Positions 7,642-16,521 of a stretch of 64,000 nucleotides of DNA are shown piece after piece. The first letter of the stretch is position 1. Each line of letters starts with the position of its first letter. The stretch lies in contig SVFL01000005.1 in assembly GCA_015056885.1 (NCBI GenBank), positions 29,410 through 93,409 of the forward strand. The letters are read 5' to 3'. The notes beneath the pieces are model-generated. The model was given only the letters and a program-made list of their open reading frames with translations, searched no databases and was not told the DNA's origin. Source of the stretch: Lachnospiraceae bacterium. Lineage in GTDB: Bacteria > Bacillota > Clostridia > Lachnospirales > Lachnospiraceae. The position numbers were made by a program, and so were the translations under genes.

Positions 7642-9831
7642 CTACATACTCTTCCTTTCGGCAATCTCCGCCATCTTAGCGTCATTCAAACGTGTGTCAC
7701 CATGGACGCGGGAATAGGAAAGATAGCCGTTCATTCTGTCAATTTTGGTAAGATTACTGCTTCCGCACTTAGGACATACATCCATCTCCAGCTCCTGGTG
7801 ACCACAATCATCACAATATGCCAGTGACAGATTTACACCCTCATAAAAGCCCATATCCATCGCTCTGCGAATCAGAGTCTTTACAGCCTCTACGTTATAA
7901 TCAATCGGATATTTTACATACTGAATCTTACCACCGTTTGCCAAATCCCAGAAACGGTCTTCCAGGTTCTGTTTCTCAATAGGTGTAATATCCTCTGTAA
8001 CATGACAATGGAAACTATTGGATACATACTCTCTGTCAGAAACACCCTCAACAATACCATACTTTTTACGGAACTGTTTTACCTGTAAACCACAGAGATT
8101 CTCTGCAGGGGTTCCGTAAATCGCATAAAGGTTCCCATCCGCTTCTTTAAACTCTGTAATACGCTTATTGATATGCTCCATTACAGATACCGCAAACTCA
8201 CCATCCTCCACAAGAGACTTGCCGTTATAAAGCTCCTGAAGTTCATTCAGTGCAGTAAATCCAAAGCTTGCGGTTGCAGCCTTAAGCAAAGGCTTAATCT
8301 TGTCCGTAAGTTTCAGATTACCCCCAAGGAAACCACCCTCACAATAAGCCAGTGGATTAGTGGATGCACGCATCTCTCCCAAATATGCATAGGTACGAAT
8401 ATGAAGCTGACGAATCAATTCCAAATAATAATCCAAAAGTTCAAAGAAATCTCTGCTCTCCTTGCGTGCTCTAGCCAAAATCATGGGAAGATGCAAGGAT
8501 ACCGCACCAATATTAAAACGTCCTACAAACACGGGCTTATCCTGGTCATCTGCCGGATGCATACCGCCTCTCTCATACCAGGGAGAAAGGAATGCTCTGC
8601 AACCCATAGGAGACACAATTCTGCCATATTGCTTGTACATACTTGCCACATAGCCTTTACCGGTAAGACTCAGCCAGTCAGGATACATTGTCTTGGCAGA
8701 ACACTCAACACCGGCCTCAAACACATCCTCAAGCTCCTTGCCGGGACCATGAAGATTCTCATCATACAAAAATACAATCTTCGGGAAAAGTACGGGCTTC
8801 TTATGATCCTTTTTGCCCTGTCCTTTTCTGCGGACATTGAGCATTGTAATCGTTGCCAGTTTGGCAAATCTGCCGGTACCGGTTCCTGCTGTAACTGTGA
8901 TAAACGGATAATCACCGCGGCTGGATGCTACGGTATTAAACTTATACTCCCATCCCTGGAATCCCTGTTCAAACTCCTTGGTAACATCAGCGTAACTCTC
9001 CGCTTCAGCTGTGGCGTCATCTATTCCAAGTCTCTTATACTTCTCATAATTGCGGGCATAAGATTTCTCTGCATAGGGTTCCAGAATCAAATCCACGCTG
9101 GGCACGGTAAAACCGCCATACTGCTGGCTTGCGGCACTCAAAACAATATCTCCGATAACATCAAAAGCCACATCCAGACTCTTAGGCTCATTATACCAGA
9201 TATTACCCATCTCAAAACCACCGGTCAATACATTCTGCACATCAAACAGACAGCAGTTCATGGTGTCACGTCTTGCAGACATATCATGAACATAAATATA
9301 TCCGTCTCTGCATGCCTGAATCTCTTCCGTAGTCAAGAAAAACTTCTGATAAAGCTCTTTATTCAACTGATTAAAAATCAGACTTCTCTTGGTGGATACC
9401 AGCGCAGAATCTGTGTTGGCATTCTCTTTATCACCAATATACATGATGGACTGACTCTTCTTGTATACATCATCCAGCATGCGAACGAAATCCTGCTTGT
9501 AATTGCGGTAATCACGATAACTCTTCGCAACTACAGGTTTCACCTGCTCGAGAGCACTCTCCACGATATTGTGCATGATAGGGATGGGAAGCTCATCCAC
9601 CTCAAGCTCATCCACCTTGTCTACAACAAACTGGCAAATCTTACGCTCTTCCTCTTCCGTAAAACGGGTAAGTGCTCTGTATGCACTCTTCCCTACTGCA
9701 TTTATTACCTTCTGTACATTAAACGCCTCTCTGCTACCGTCCTTTTTCACTACATAGACGATACGGTTCGGCCGATACTCTACTCCAAAATTAACATCTG
9801 TTGAGGTTGTCTGGTCAAAATTACTGCTCAT
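7642..9831 (-). CDS. nrdD: Anaerobic ribonucleoside-triphosphate reductase NrdD
   Basis: A 729-residue class III ribonucleotide reductase, which reduces NTPs to dNTPs without oxygen. An ATP-cone domain is seen at about residues 27-120 (VVKKDGSREAFNVQKVINAV). Near the C-terminus are four zinc-site cysteines (CDDCGHQELEMDVCPKCG) and the glycyl-radical region MNGYLSYSRVHGDTRLN. The start has GGGAGG ten bases upstream. It is the first gene of nrdD-nrdG-dut, with two NrdR boxes just after its promoter. It indicates an anaerobic lifestyle. Confidence 0.97.
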   Translation of the reverse strand: MSSNFDQTTSTDVNFGVEYRPNRIVYVVKKDGSREAFNVQKVINAVGKSAYRALTRFTEEEERKICQFVVDKVDELEVDELPIPIMHNIVESALEQVKPVVAKSYRDYRNYKQDFVRMLDDVYKKSQSIMYIGDKENANTDSALVSTKRSLIFNQLNKELYQKFFLTTEEIQACRDGYIYVHDMSARRDTMNCCLFDVQNVLTGGFEMGNIWYNEPKSLDVAFDVIGDIVLSAASQQYGGFTVPSVDLILEPYAEKSYARNYEKYKRLGIDDATAEAESYADVTKEFEQGFQGWEYKFNTVASSRGDYPFITVTAGTGTGRFAKLATITMLNVRRKGQGKKDHKKPVLFPKIVFLYDENLHGPGKELEDVFEAGVECSAKTMYPDWLSLTGKGYVASMYKQYGRIVSPMGCRAFLSPWYERGGMHPADDQDKPVFVGRFNIGAVSLHLPMILARARKESRDFFELLDYYLELIRQLHIRTYAYLGEMRASTNPLAYCEGGFLGGNLKLTDKIKPLLKAATASFGFTALNELQELYNGKSLVEDGEFAVSVMEHINKRITEFKEADGNLYAIYGTPAENLCGLQVKQFRKKYGIVEGVSDREYVSNSFHCHVTEDITPIEKQNLEDRFWDLANGGKIQYVKYPIDYNVEAVKTLIRRAMDMGFYEGVNLSLAYCDDCGHQELEMDVCPKCGSSNLTKIDRMNGYLSYSRVHGDTRLNDAKMAEIAERKSM

Positions 9832-9918
9832 ACTACTTTCCTCCCTTATCTAATCCTGTTGCAGGGACATATCTTCACTCTCTATAAAATAACATTTCCC
9901 CCTATAAAGACAAAACAT

Positions 9919-9947
9919 GCGTGCCTTTCGCATTTTCCCGGGCACGC
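9919..9947 (-). other. Hairpin in the nrdD leader
   Basis: Perfect 7-bp inverted repeat GCGTGCC/GGCACGC with a 15-nt loop in the untranslated leader of nrdD. No T-tract follows, so it is not a terminator; role unknown. Confidence 0.45.
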
Positions 9948-9954
9948 TTAAATA

Positions 9955-10000
9955 ATACAATATATGGTGTTATTTAATACTTGAAAACAAGATATTGTGT
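9955..10000 (-). promoter_or_regulatory. Pair of NrdR boxes upstream of nrdD
   Basis: Two 16-bp sites, ATACAATATATGGTGT (9955-9970) and AAACAAGATATTGTGT (9985-10000), each match the NrdR consensus ACACwATATATwGTGT at 14 of 16 positions. They are spaced 30 bp start to start, close to three helical turns, as is typical for NrdR. They lie just downstream of the predicted nrdD start, fitting repression by NrdR-ATP/dATP. The nrdR gene is not in this window. Confidence 0.82.
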
Positions 10001-10014
10001 CGCGCTTAGTTTTA

Positions 10015-10043
10015 AGTATAAATTGCAAAACCTGTCTTGTCAA
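10015..10043 (-). promoter_or_regulatory. Promoter of nrdD-nrdG-dut
   Basis: Minus-strand TTGACA (10038-10043), 17-bp spacer, TATACT (10015-10020). The predicted start near 10008 places both NrdR boxes in the initially transcribed region. Confidence 0.85.
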
Positions 10044-10066
10044 TGAACGAGGGGGTAAAAAAAGTA

Positions 10067-10102
10067 ACAAAAAAGGTGTATTAATTTTATACACCTTTTT
10101 TA
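10067..10102. terminator. Terminator between the aminotransferase and nrdD
   Basis: Stem AAAAAGGTGTA / TACACCTTTTT (10070-10080 with 10090-10100), A/T-tracts on both sides. It ends the minus-strand aminotransferase transcript just after the stop codon at 10109. Confidence 0.88.
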
Positions 10103-10108
10103 AAACTT

Positions 10109-11299
10109 TTACTTGACGTTTAAAATACCGCTTTTTTCTACCTCATCCAATGCCTTGGCAATCTCTTCCTCCGGAAGAACCAATGCAAATCTTACATATC
10201 CCTTGCCCAGTTCACCAAAACTGCTTCCGGGGGTACACAACACACCTGTCCGCTCTAACATCTCCATTACAAACTTTACATCATCTCCATTGAACGCTGC
10301 AGGAATCTTACTCCACGCAAACATGGTACCCTGACTGCGCTCAAAGCTCCAACCAAGCTTGGTAAAGCCGTCACAAAGTGCATTTCTTCGGCCCTCGTAG
10401 ACCTTGCACTGCTCCTTTATCATATCATCCGGTCCGTTTAACGCCGCTACAGCTCCGTACTGAACCGGTAAAAAGGTACCGTAGTCAATCTGGGAACGCA
10501 ACTTTTTGAAGGTCTGTACAATCTGTTCATTACCCACCATAAAGCCCATTCTTGCCCCTGTATAGTTATAAGACTTAGACAGGGAATAGAACTCCACAGC
10601 AACCTCTTTAGCTCCTTCAAAGGACAAAATAGAGCGTCCTACTCTGCCATCGTAAATAATATCAGAATACGCATTGTCATGAATAATCACAATTTCATTT
10701 TCCTGTGCCCAGGGAATCAGTTTCTCATAAAAGGAATCAGGCGCTGTCTTACAAATCGGATTTAAAGGATAAGACACAATCATAAGTTTGGCCTTTGCAG
10801 CGCTTCCCTTGCCGTATTTTGCAGCAATTTTGTCCAAATCCGGAAGATAATCGTTCTCAGGATACAATTCGTAGGTTGCAAGCTTAGCTCCGGCAAGAGA
10901 AGGACCTACTGCAAAAATCGGATAACCGGGGTCGGGTACCAGAACAATATCTCCCTCATCCACAAGGCTTAATCCCACATGAGCAATACCCTCCTGTGAA
11001 CCGTAAACACTCATAATCTCAGACGCTTTAACCTCCACACCATATCGACTTTTAAATCTGCCGATAACAGCCTGTGTAAGCTCCGGAATATCCTGCAAAG
11101 CATACTTATAATTCTCAGGTTTTGAAGCTGCCTCGCAAACAGCATCAATAATATGCTGTGCCGGCTTAAAATCAGGAGTTCCTACTGAAAAATTATAAAC
11201 CTTTCTTCCTTCAGCCTCCACTTGTTGTTTTTTCTCATTTAATACCTGAAAGATTCCCTCTGCAAAATCTTCCATACGTTTTGATACTGTAATTTCCAT
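10109..11299 (-). CDS. PLP-dependent class I/II aminotransferase
   Basis: A 396-residue fold-type I aminotransferase. The PLP lysine lies in SLSKSYNYTGARMGF (near residue 238), with DNAYSDIIYDG before it and the C-terminal substrate arginine in KGYVRFALVLPEEEI. GSQEGIAH and PDPGYPIF fit the LL-diaminopimelate/aspartate aminotransferase subgroup, so LL-DAP or aspartate transamination is plausible. Substrate cannot be settled here, since no lysine or aspartate pathway genes are adjacent. The ATG lies ten bases after the stop of the WYL regulator, with AAGGAG somewhat far upstream. Confidence 0.88.
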   Translation of the reverse strand: MEITVSKRMEDFAEGIFQVLNEKKQQVEAEGRKVYNFSVGTPDFKPAQHIIDAVCEAASKPENYKYALQDIPELTQAVIGRFKSRYGVEVKASEIMSVYGSQEGIAHVGLSLVDEGDIVLVPDPGYPIFAVGPSLAGAKLATYELYPENDYLPDLDKIAAKYGKGSAAKAKLMIVSYPLNPICKTAPDSFYEKLIPWAQENEIVIIHDNAYSDIIYDGRVGRSILSFEGAKEVAVEFYSLSKSYNYTGARMGFMVGNEQIVQTFKKLRSQIDYGTFLPVQYGAVAALNGPDDMIKEQCKVYEGRRNALCDGFTKLGWSFERSQGTMFAWSKIPAAFNGDDVKFVMEMLERTGVLCTPGSSFGELGKGYVRFALVLPEEEIAKALDEVEKSGILNVK

Positions 11300-11309
11300 G
11301 ACGTGTTCT

Positions 11310-12296
11310 TTACTCCTTGTTTTTATCTATAATATTTTGAAGCCATTGCTTATATTTTACAACCGTCTGCTCGGGAGCTACAATCTCCGCCTCTGAACCG
11401 ATTCCTGCCATCCAGCCGAAAAACGGTCCGCTAACCGCAACTTTGGCACGAATCCTAAAACTACCTTCATCCTGCTTACGCAAATCTGCATCCTTGCCAA
11501 AACGATCTAACACAACACCTACCAGACGATTGGGAAAACGCATGGTCACCGTCTCTTCCTCACCGCTGAACATGCTAAAGGTCTGGTTGCTATAGGCTGC
11601 CACATCTATTTTTTCAAATATGGCCATCCCCTCTCTTTTCTCTTCCAAAACTTCCACACTACCCATTTTGTCCACACGGTAATGCTTAATAATATTATCC
11701 TTGGCATCAAAGGCTGCCAGATAATAATTTTCATCTTTCCATATCAAAGCCCAAGGACTGACAATACGTTTATCCCCCCTCGGCACCAATTTTTTCTGCA
11801 GATTCCACTCCAGATATGTAAACGAAATCTGCTTGTTCTCCTGAATCGCCCTGTGAAGGTTATCTATATTGTAATAAATACTCTCATTCTCCGTCTTAAT
11901 ACGTCCGGCTACATAAACCTGACGCTGCAGCTTACCTGCATCATGCTTGCCTGCAATCTGTTCCAGTTTCTTAATCAAATCCCTGGATTTTTTGGTAGTA
12001 ATAAATCGCGAGGACTGTACTGCATCCACCAAAAGTTTAAGCTCCGCCAATTCAAAATCACGGCTGGCCATATAATAGCCGCCACCTCTGCGATTGGACA
12101 CCTGCATAATATCACACCCAAAATCCATCAAAGCTGCAATATCTGCATAAATCGTCTTGCGCTCACAGGTAATTCCCTCCGCCGCCAGCCGACTGATAAG
12201 CTCAGCTGTCGTCATAGGATGTGCCTCATCCGTATATTCCTCCAAATACTTTAGAATATACAAAAGTTTTAGTTTCTGTCCTTCTGATTTCGCCAT
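11310..12296 (-). CDS. WYL-domain transcriptional regulator with N-terminal HTH
   Basis: A 328-residue YafY-type regulator. The N-terminal helix-turn-helix (MTTAELISRLAAEGITCERKTIYADIAAL) binds DNA. The central WYL domain contains ISFTYLEWN, RIVSPWALIWKDENYYLAAFD and a C-terminal extension (VKYKQWLQNII). WYL domains are sensors of nucleotide or nucleic-acid ligands. The frame is open further upstream, but the chosen ATG has AGAGGG and starts the conserved AKSEGQKLKLLYIL. It follows a HAD phosphatase gene by 32 bases. Target genes are unknown. Confidence 0.9.
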   Translation of the reverse strand: MAKSEGQKLKLLYILKYLEEYTDEAHPMTTAELISRLAAEGITCERKTIYADIAALMDFGCDIMQVSNRRGGGYYMASRDFELAELKLLVDAVQSSRFITTKKSRDLIKKLEQIAGKHDAGKLQRQVYVAGRIKTENESIYYNIDNLHRAIQENKQISFTYLEWNLQKKLVPRGDKRIVSPWALIWKDENYYLAAFDAKDNIIKHYRVDKMGSVEVLEEKREGMAIFEKIDVAAYSNQTFSMFSGEEETVTMRFPNRLVGVVLDRFGKDADLRKQDEGSFRIRAKVAVSGPFFGWMAGIGSEAEIVAPEQTVVKYKQWLQNIIDKNKE

Positions 12297-12328
12297 ATTT
12301 AACCCTCTTGTCTCTGACCGTACACCAG

Positions 12329-13054
12329 TCAATCCCGGTCAAGTGCCAATATATCCTGCAGTTCCCGCAAATGACCGATTTCATAATCCGGTGTGTAGCT
12401 TTCATAAACCTTTCGCTCTGCACTATCCGCCAAACAAGTCTCCTGCGGTCTGTACCAGCATGTTGGAATCCCGTACAAAACACCACCTTTGATATCACTG
12501 GTAAGAGAATCACCCACTATCAAAAGCTCTTCCTTCTGCAAATCGCCAATAGCATTCATGCAATAGTCAAAAAATCCCTCATGAGGCTTAGGACATCCAA
12601 TCTGCTCTGAAATAAAAATACCATCCATCAAATCATAAAAGCCGGACAACCGTAGCTTTTTTGTCTGGACAGCCTCCACACCATTGGTTATTACATACTG
12701 TCGCACTTTTCCATGCAAACTCTTACAGATTTCCATAGCGCCATCAATATACGCATATGTGTTTGCTAAAATATCCAGATACTGACTTCGAAATAATTCT
12801 ACATCTACACCCATAATGCCATATTCATCAAACAAATCCGTAAAACGTCTTCTGTGCAACTCTTCTTTGGTAACTTCTCCCAGTTCCAGTTTTTTCCAAT
12901 AGCCATCATTGATCTGCGAATAGCGGGCGACCATTTCCTCTGTTACTTCTACACCCACATCCTGCAGACACCTTGTAATAGCAATCCGCTGAACACTTAA
13001 GAAGTCCAGAAGCGTTCCGTCTACATCCCAAAGCACCGCTTTATATCGTCCCAT
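12329..13054 (-). CDS. HAD-family nucleotidase, YjjG type
   Basis: A 241-residue HAD hydrolase of the YjjG (pyrimidine 5'-nucleotidase) subgroup. Motif I is DVDGTLLDF near residue 10, motif II ITNGVEAVQ, and motif IV GDSLTSDIKGG. The cap lies between about residues 20 and 100. Homologues dephosphorylate noncanonical nucleoside monophosphates, which suits the downstream position after nucleoside salvage genes, though other phosphosugars are possible. GAGGG precedes the ATG. Confidence 0.88.
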   Translation of the reverse strand: MGRYKAVLWDVDGTLLDFLSVQRIAITRCLQDVGVEVTEEMVARYSQINDGYWKKLELGEVTKEELHRRRFTDLFDEYGIMGVDVELFRSQYLDILANTYAYIDGAMEICKSLHGKVRQYVITNGVEAVQTKKLRLSGFYDLMDGIFISEQIGCPKPHEGFFDYCMNAIGDLQKEELLIVGDSLTSDIKGGVLYGIPTCWYRPQETCLADSAERKVYESYTPDYEIGHLRELQDILALDRD

Positions 13055-13097
13055 ATCAAACCCTCACGTTATCTGTCTCCTGCACAAAAGCACAAAA

Positions 13098-13123
13098 GAG
13101 CTTCCGCCAAAATAGCGGAAACC
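13098..13123 (-). terminator. Possible weak terminator after the 53-residue peptide gene
   Basis: Stem TTCCGC/GCGGAA (13102-13107 with 13115-13120). On the minus strand a TCTTTT stretch follows after three bases. The stem is short, so this is tentative. Confidence 0.4.
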
Positions 13124-13154
13124 CTCCAAATCAATCTGTTATTACACCTGCATG

Positions 13155-13316
13155 CTAAGACTGAGCGTCTGATTTGCCTGCAAGAGCATTTATCCTTTCT
13201 TCCTCCGTATTACGCATTTTACGCATGGTAATACCCAGAAAAATTGCAATTCCAGCCACCGCAACAAACACCAGCATTAATACTAAATATGATAAAAAAC
13301 CATTTACAAAACCCAT
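13155..13316 (-). CDS. Small single-pass membrane protein, 53 residues
   Basis: A short gene: ATG at 13316, TAG at 13155, with an excellent GAAAGGAG eight bases upstream. The product begins MGFVNGFLSYLVLMLVFVAV, continues as one membrane helix to about residue 30, and ends in a charged tail (MRKMRNTEEERINALAGKS). The layout (amphipathic start, helix, basic-acidic tail) resembles small proteins I recall from Lachnospiraceae, often annotated without real evidence. It lies 60 bases downstream of the MutS-like ATPase, which also has membrane helices. Function unknown. Confidence 0.78.
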   Translation of the reverse strand: MGFVNGFLSYLVLMLVFVAVAGIAIFLGITMRKMRNTEEERINALAGKSDAQS

Positions 13317-13375
13317 ATCCGGCTCCTTTCACATCAATTATATCTACTTCAGTATAAATCTTTTGTCCAAAACCG

Positions 13376-15055
13376 TCAAGCCTGCCATACACCTGTTTCC
13401 AAAAACCGTTCCGCACGCTTCATCGCTTCCTCGGTAACCTCCGGAGAGTACCCGATAATCTCCAAAAGACGAATGGCATTTCTTGAGGTTGCCTTACCGC
13501 TTAACAGCCTGTACTGGAAGGAAATATCTCCGTCCTTTATCTCCTCCTCGAAATGAAAATTATCATAATCTTCCTTCAGAAGCTCTGTCAGCTCAATATC
13601 ATGGGTAGCTGCAAAACACATAACGTCCCCTATTCCCAGACTCTTTAAAATCTGCGTGGACGCCGCAATACGCTCCACTGTATTCGTGCCCCGCAAAACC
13701 TCATCCACAAAGCAAAGTACTTTTTCATCTCTCTTCTGCGCATCCAGAATTCGTTTTAATGCTTTGATTTCTACAATGTAGTAGCTCTCACCGCTCCCTA
13801 AATCATCTCTAAGAGCCATAGATGAATAAATACTCCACATAGGTGCCTTATAGCTCTCAGCCGTACAGGTGTGAACCGTCTGGGCAAGGATGGCATTAAT
13901 AGCCACTGTTTTTAGAAAGGTAGACTTACCGGAGGCATTCGAACCGGTAAGCAGCACGCCTCGGTCTGCCTTAATCGTATTTTTCACCGGGCATTCCAAC
14001 AAAGGATGATATCCCTGCGTCATTTCAACCAAACATCCCTCTTCCAGAAGTTCGGGAACACACCAGCCGTTTTCAAGGCTTGCTCTGAAATATCCCACGG
14101 AAACTGTCGCTTCCATAACGCCCATCAAACGGATCAATTCATCTATCTGCGGAAGGTTCAATCGCAACTTACCCAGCATCCGGTTAAAGATGATCAAATC
14201 CGGATGAAACAACATACGCCCATAATCCATAATAACCTCCAATGGATTACCGCTTTTGGGACCTGCCATGGCAGATACCCAGTAAAAACCTCTGCTGATT
14301 CCCTTTAAGGCTCCCAGTATTTTTTTCACCTTCCGAAACTCGTCATCACATACCGGAATCTCCAGTTTACATACCTTTTCTGCCGTGAGAATCAATCTTG
14401 TCACATAAGCAAAACTTACAATATAGGACTCTACCTCTGCCTTTATTTTAAAATAACTGATAATACGATATACAGCCAGTACACATATGCCTGCCAACGC
14501 CATGGAAAACTCAAAAGGCATCATTGCCAAAAGCACTACGTACAGCGCATTTAACAAATGCTCCTTTACATTGCTGCGCTCTCCGAGATAATCCAGATTC
14601 TCAATATAATCATACAATGAGTATTTCCCGGTGTAGCCCAATTCACTCATCACATATTGTATATCCGTCCGTTCATCCTCATGCTCAGCAAACCATTGTA
14701 CAAGCTCTTCAAAATGATCCAGACTTTCCCTGCTTTGGTTCACACTTCGCAACATGTAATACAGGTATTCTTCTCCGGTGGCAGTATGGGTATAATTCAT
14801 TCGTTTGAACACATCGTCCATACTAAGATCATTCCAGGTAATATCATCCAGTTGTCCATCATCTTGATGTCTTTGATAATATCCCGGAATATGAATGCTG
14901 TTTTCCATTGTGTATTTCCGCGTTGGCAGTTTACCAAAATTGTCCCGCAAAGACTGCCTGAACTTTTTCTTTCTCTTGGCATCCTGCCAGGATTCTCTTA
15001 TAAACACCAACACCACCAGCCCCAAAAGCACTGCCGTTAAAACCAAATACTCCAT
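13376..15055 (-). CDS. Membrane-anchored MutS-family ATPase
   Basis: A 559-residue protein with a MutS core and ATPase domain but no DNA mismatch-recognition domain. An N-terminal membrane helix spans about 3-19 and a hydrophobic pair about 168-200. The clamp/lever region follows. The C-terminal ATPase has Walker A GSNASGKST (371-379), Walker B VLCFVDE (446-452) with RGTN after it, and ATHD (483-486). This build is that of the MutS-like paralogues of Firmicutes, not the repair enzyme. It starts 28 bases after the NCS2 permease gene and probably shares its transcript. The biological role is not known. Confidence 0.88.
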   Translation of the reverse strand: MEYLVLTAVLLGLVVLVFIRESWQDAKRKKKFRQSLRDNFGKLPTRKYTMENSIHIPGYYQRHQDDGQLDDITWNDLSMDDVFKRMNYTHTATGEEYLYYMLRSVNQSRESLDHFEELVQWFAEHEDERTDIQYVMSELGYTGKYSLYDYIENLDYLGERSNVKEHLLNALYVVLLAMMPFEFSMALAGICVLAVYRIISYFKIKAEVESYIVSFAYVTRLILTAEKVCKLEIPVCDDEFRKVKKILGALKGISRGFYWVSAMAGPKSGNPLEVIMDYGRMLFHPDLIIFNRMLGKLRLNLPQIDELIRLMGVMEATVSVGYFRASLENGWCVPELLEEGCLVEMTQGYHPLLECPVKNTIKADRGVLLTGSNASGKSTFLKTVAINAILAQTVHTCTAESYKAPMWSIYSSMALRDDLGSGESYYIVEIKALKRILDAQKRDEKVLCFVDEVLRGTNTVERIAASTQILKSLGIGDVMCFAATHDIELTELLKEDYDNFHFEEEIKDGDISFQYRLLSGKATSRNAIRLLEIIGYSPEVTEEAMKRAERFLETGVWQA

Positions 15056-15082
15056 AAAACAAATCTGCCTTTATCACTTAAT

Positions 15083-16510
15083 TTATACAGCAAGGAAGAA
15101 TTTCACAAGGAAAATCAAAGACAATACCATAGTCAGAACAGATACATCCTTTGCCTTGCCGGTAAACAATTTAATCACGGTATATGCAATCAGACCAATA
15201 CCAATGGCATGTCCGATGGAACCGGACACCGGCATGGAAATCAACATCAATGCCACCGGTACAGACTGGCTATTATCATCAAAGTTAATATTCTTCAACC
15301 CGGTAATCATCAATACACCTACATAAATCAACGCCGAAGATGTTGCTGCAGCAGGAATAATTGCTGCAATGGGTGCAAGGAACATACACGCAAGGAACAT
15401 AATACCGGTAGTCAACGCTGTGAGACCGGTACGTCCCCCCGCCTCTACACCGGAAGCAGACTCAATAAAAGTAGTAACCGTAGAGGTACCGGTTGCAGAG
15501 CCTGCCACAGTACCCACTGCATCTGCCAAAAGCGCTTCCTTCATCTTGGTCATCTTTCCGTCTTTGTCCAACATACCGGCACGGCTTGCCGTACCTACCA
15601 ATGTTCCGATAGTATCAAACATATCAATCACGCAGAAAGTTACAATCAGCGTAATCACAGTAAACCAGCCAATCTGTACAAATCCATCAAAATTGAGCTT
15701 GAACAAAGTGGTCTTTGCCATATCTGCAAAAGGCGGAACAAAAGATGCGCCGGAAAGCCCTGCAAAAGGATTGGTTCCAAGGAAAAGTGCCTGCCCTGCC
15801 CAATAGATAATACTTGCAACCAACATACCGATAATAACCGCTGCCTTTACGCCCTTCTGCGCCAACACAATAATAACAAACAACCCAACAAACATCGTCA
15901 CAACCTGAAGTACCATCACAGAATAGCCTGATCCCATACTTGTCTGTGCAATACTGGGTGACAACGCTCCAAAGAAATCTCTCATGGCATAAAAGGGACC
16001 ACCGTTCTCTGAGTAAACACCTGCATTGGAACCAAAACCAATATTCATCAGCATCATACCGATTGCCGGTGAAATACCCAGACGCACGCCCAATGGAATG
16101 GCATCCACAATCTTCTCACGCACATTCAGCAGAGAAAGCGCAATAAACACAATTCCTTCAATCAAAATAATGCAAAGAGCCGACTGAAAGGACTCCAGAT
16201 AGGTCATTCCCGTCAACGCTACAATATTGGTAACCACAACTGCAAAAAAGCTGTTCAGTCCCATACCGGGTGCCATGGCAAAAGGTTTATTAGCCGCAAA
16301 AGCCATCACAAACATACCGATTGCCGATGCAATACAGGTTGCCATAAACACACCATTCCAAAGTTCTGTTCCCTCAGCACCAAAATTGGTCAACAGATTT
16401 GGATTCAGAGCAATGATGTACGCCATAGTCATAAAAGTAGTCAAACCCGCAACGATTTCCGTTTTCACATTTGTATGGTTTTCTTTCAGCTTAAACACTT
16501 TTTCCAGCAT
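15083..16510 (-). CDS. pbuG: NCS2-family purine (hypoxanthine/guanine/adenine) permease
   Basis: A 475-residue nucleobase permease of the AzgA-like branch of NCS2. Family features are the N-terminal LTTFMTMAYIIALNPNLL, the PGMGLNSFFA motif near residue 80, CVIDMFDTIGTLVGTASRAGM near 290, and SATGTSTVTTFIESASGVEAGGRTGL near 340. About a dozen membrane helices. It follows the deaminase gene by 11 bases, so it probably imports purines for, or is co-regulated with, the PNP-cdd-mtaD salvage genes. The symbol is by family; exact base is not determinable. Confidence 0.92.
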   Translation of the reverse strand: MLEKVFKLKENHTNVKTEIVAGLTTFMTMAYIIALNPNLLTNFGAEGTELWNGVFMATCIASAIGMFVMAFAANKPFAMAPGMGLNSFFAVVVTNIVALTGMTYLESFQSALCIILIEGIVFIALSLLNVREKIVDAIPLGVRLGISPAIGMMLMNIGFGSNAGVYSENGGPFYAMRDFFGALSPSIAQTSMGSGYSVMVLQVVTMFVGLFVIIVLAQKGVKAAVIIGMLVASIIYWAGQALFLGTNPFAGLSGASFVPPFADMAKTTLFKLNFDGFVQIGWFTVITLIVTFCVIDMFDTIGTLVGTASRAGMLDKDGKMTKMKEALLADAVGTVAGSATGTSTVTTFIESASGVEAGGRTGLTALTTGIMFLACMFLAPIAAIIPAAATSSALIYVGVLMITGLKNINFDDNSQSVPVALMLISMPVSGSIGHAIGIGLIAYTVIKLFTGKAKDVSVLTMVLSLIFLVKFFLAV

Positions 16511-16521
16511 ACGTTTTCCTC

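Noticed and set aside
8173..9804. A 543-codon open frame on the plus strand opposite nrdD
   Set aside because: It is antisense to a certain nrdD gene, has no ribosome binding site or recognisable domain, and arises from codon bias on the other strand.
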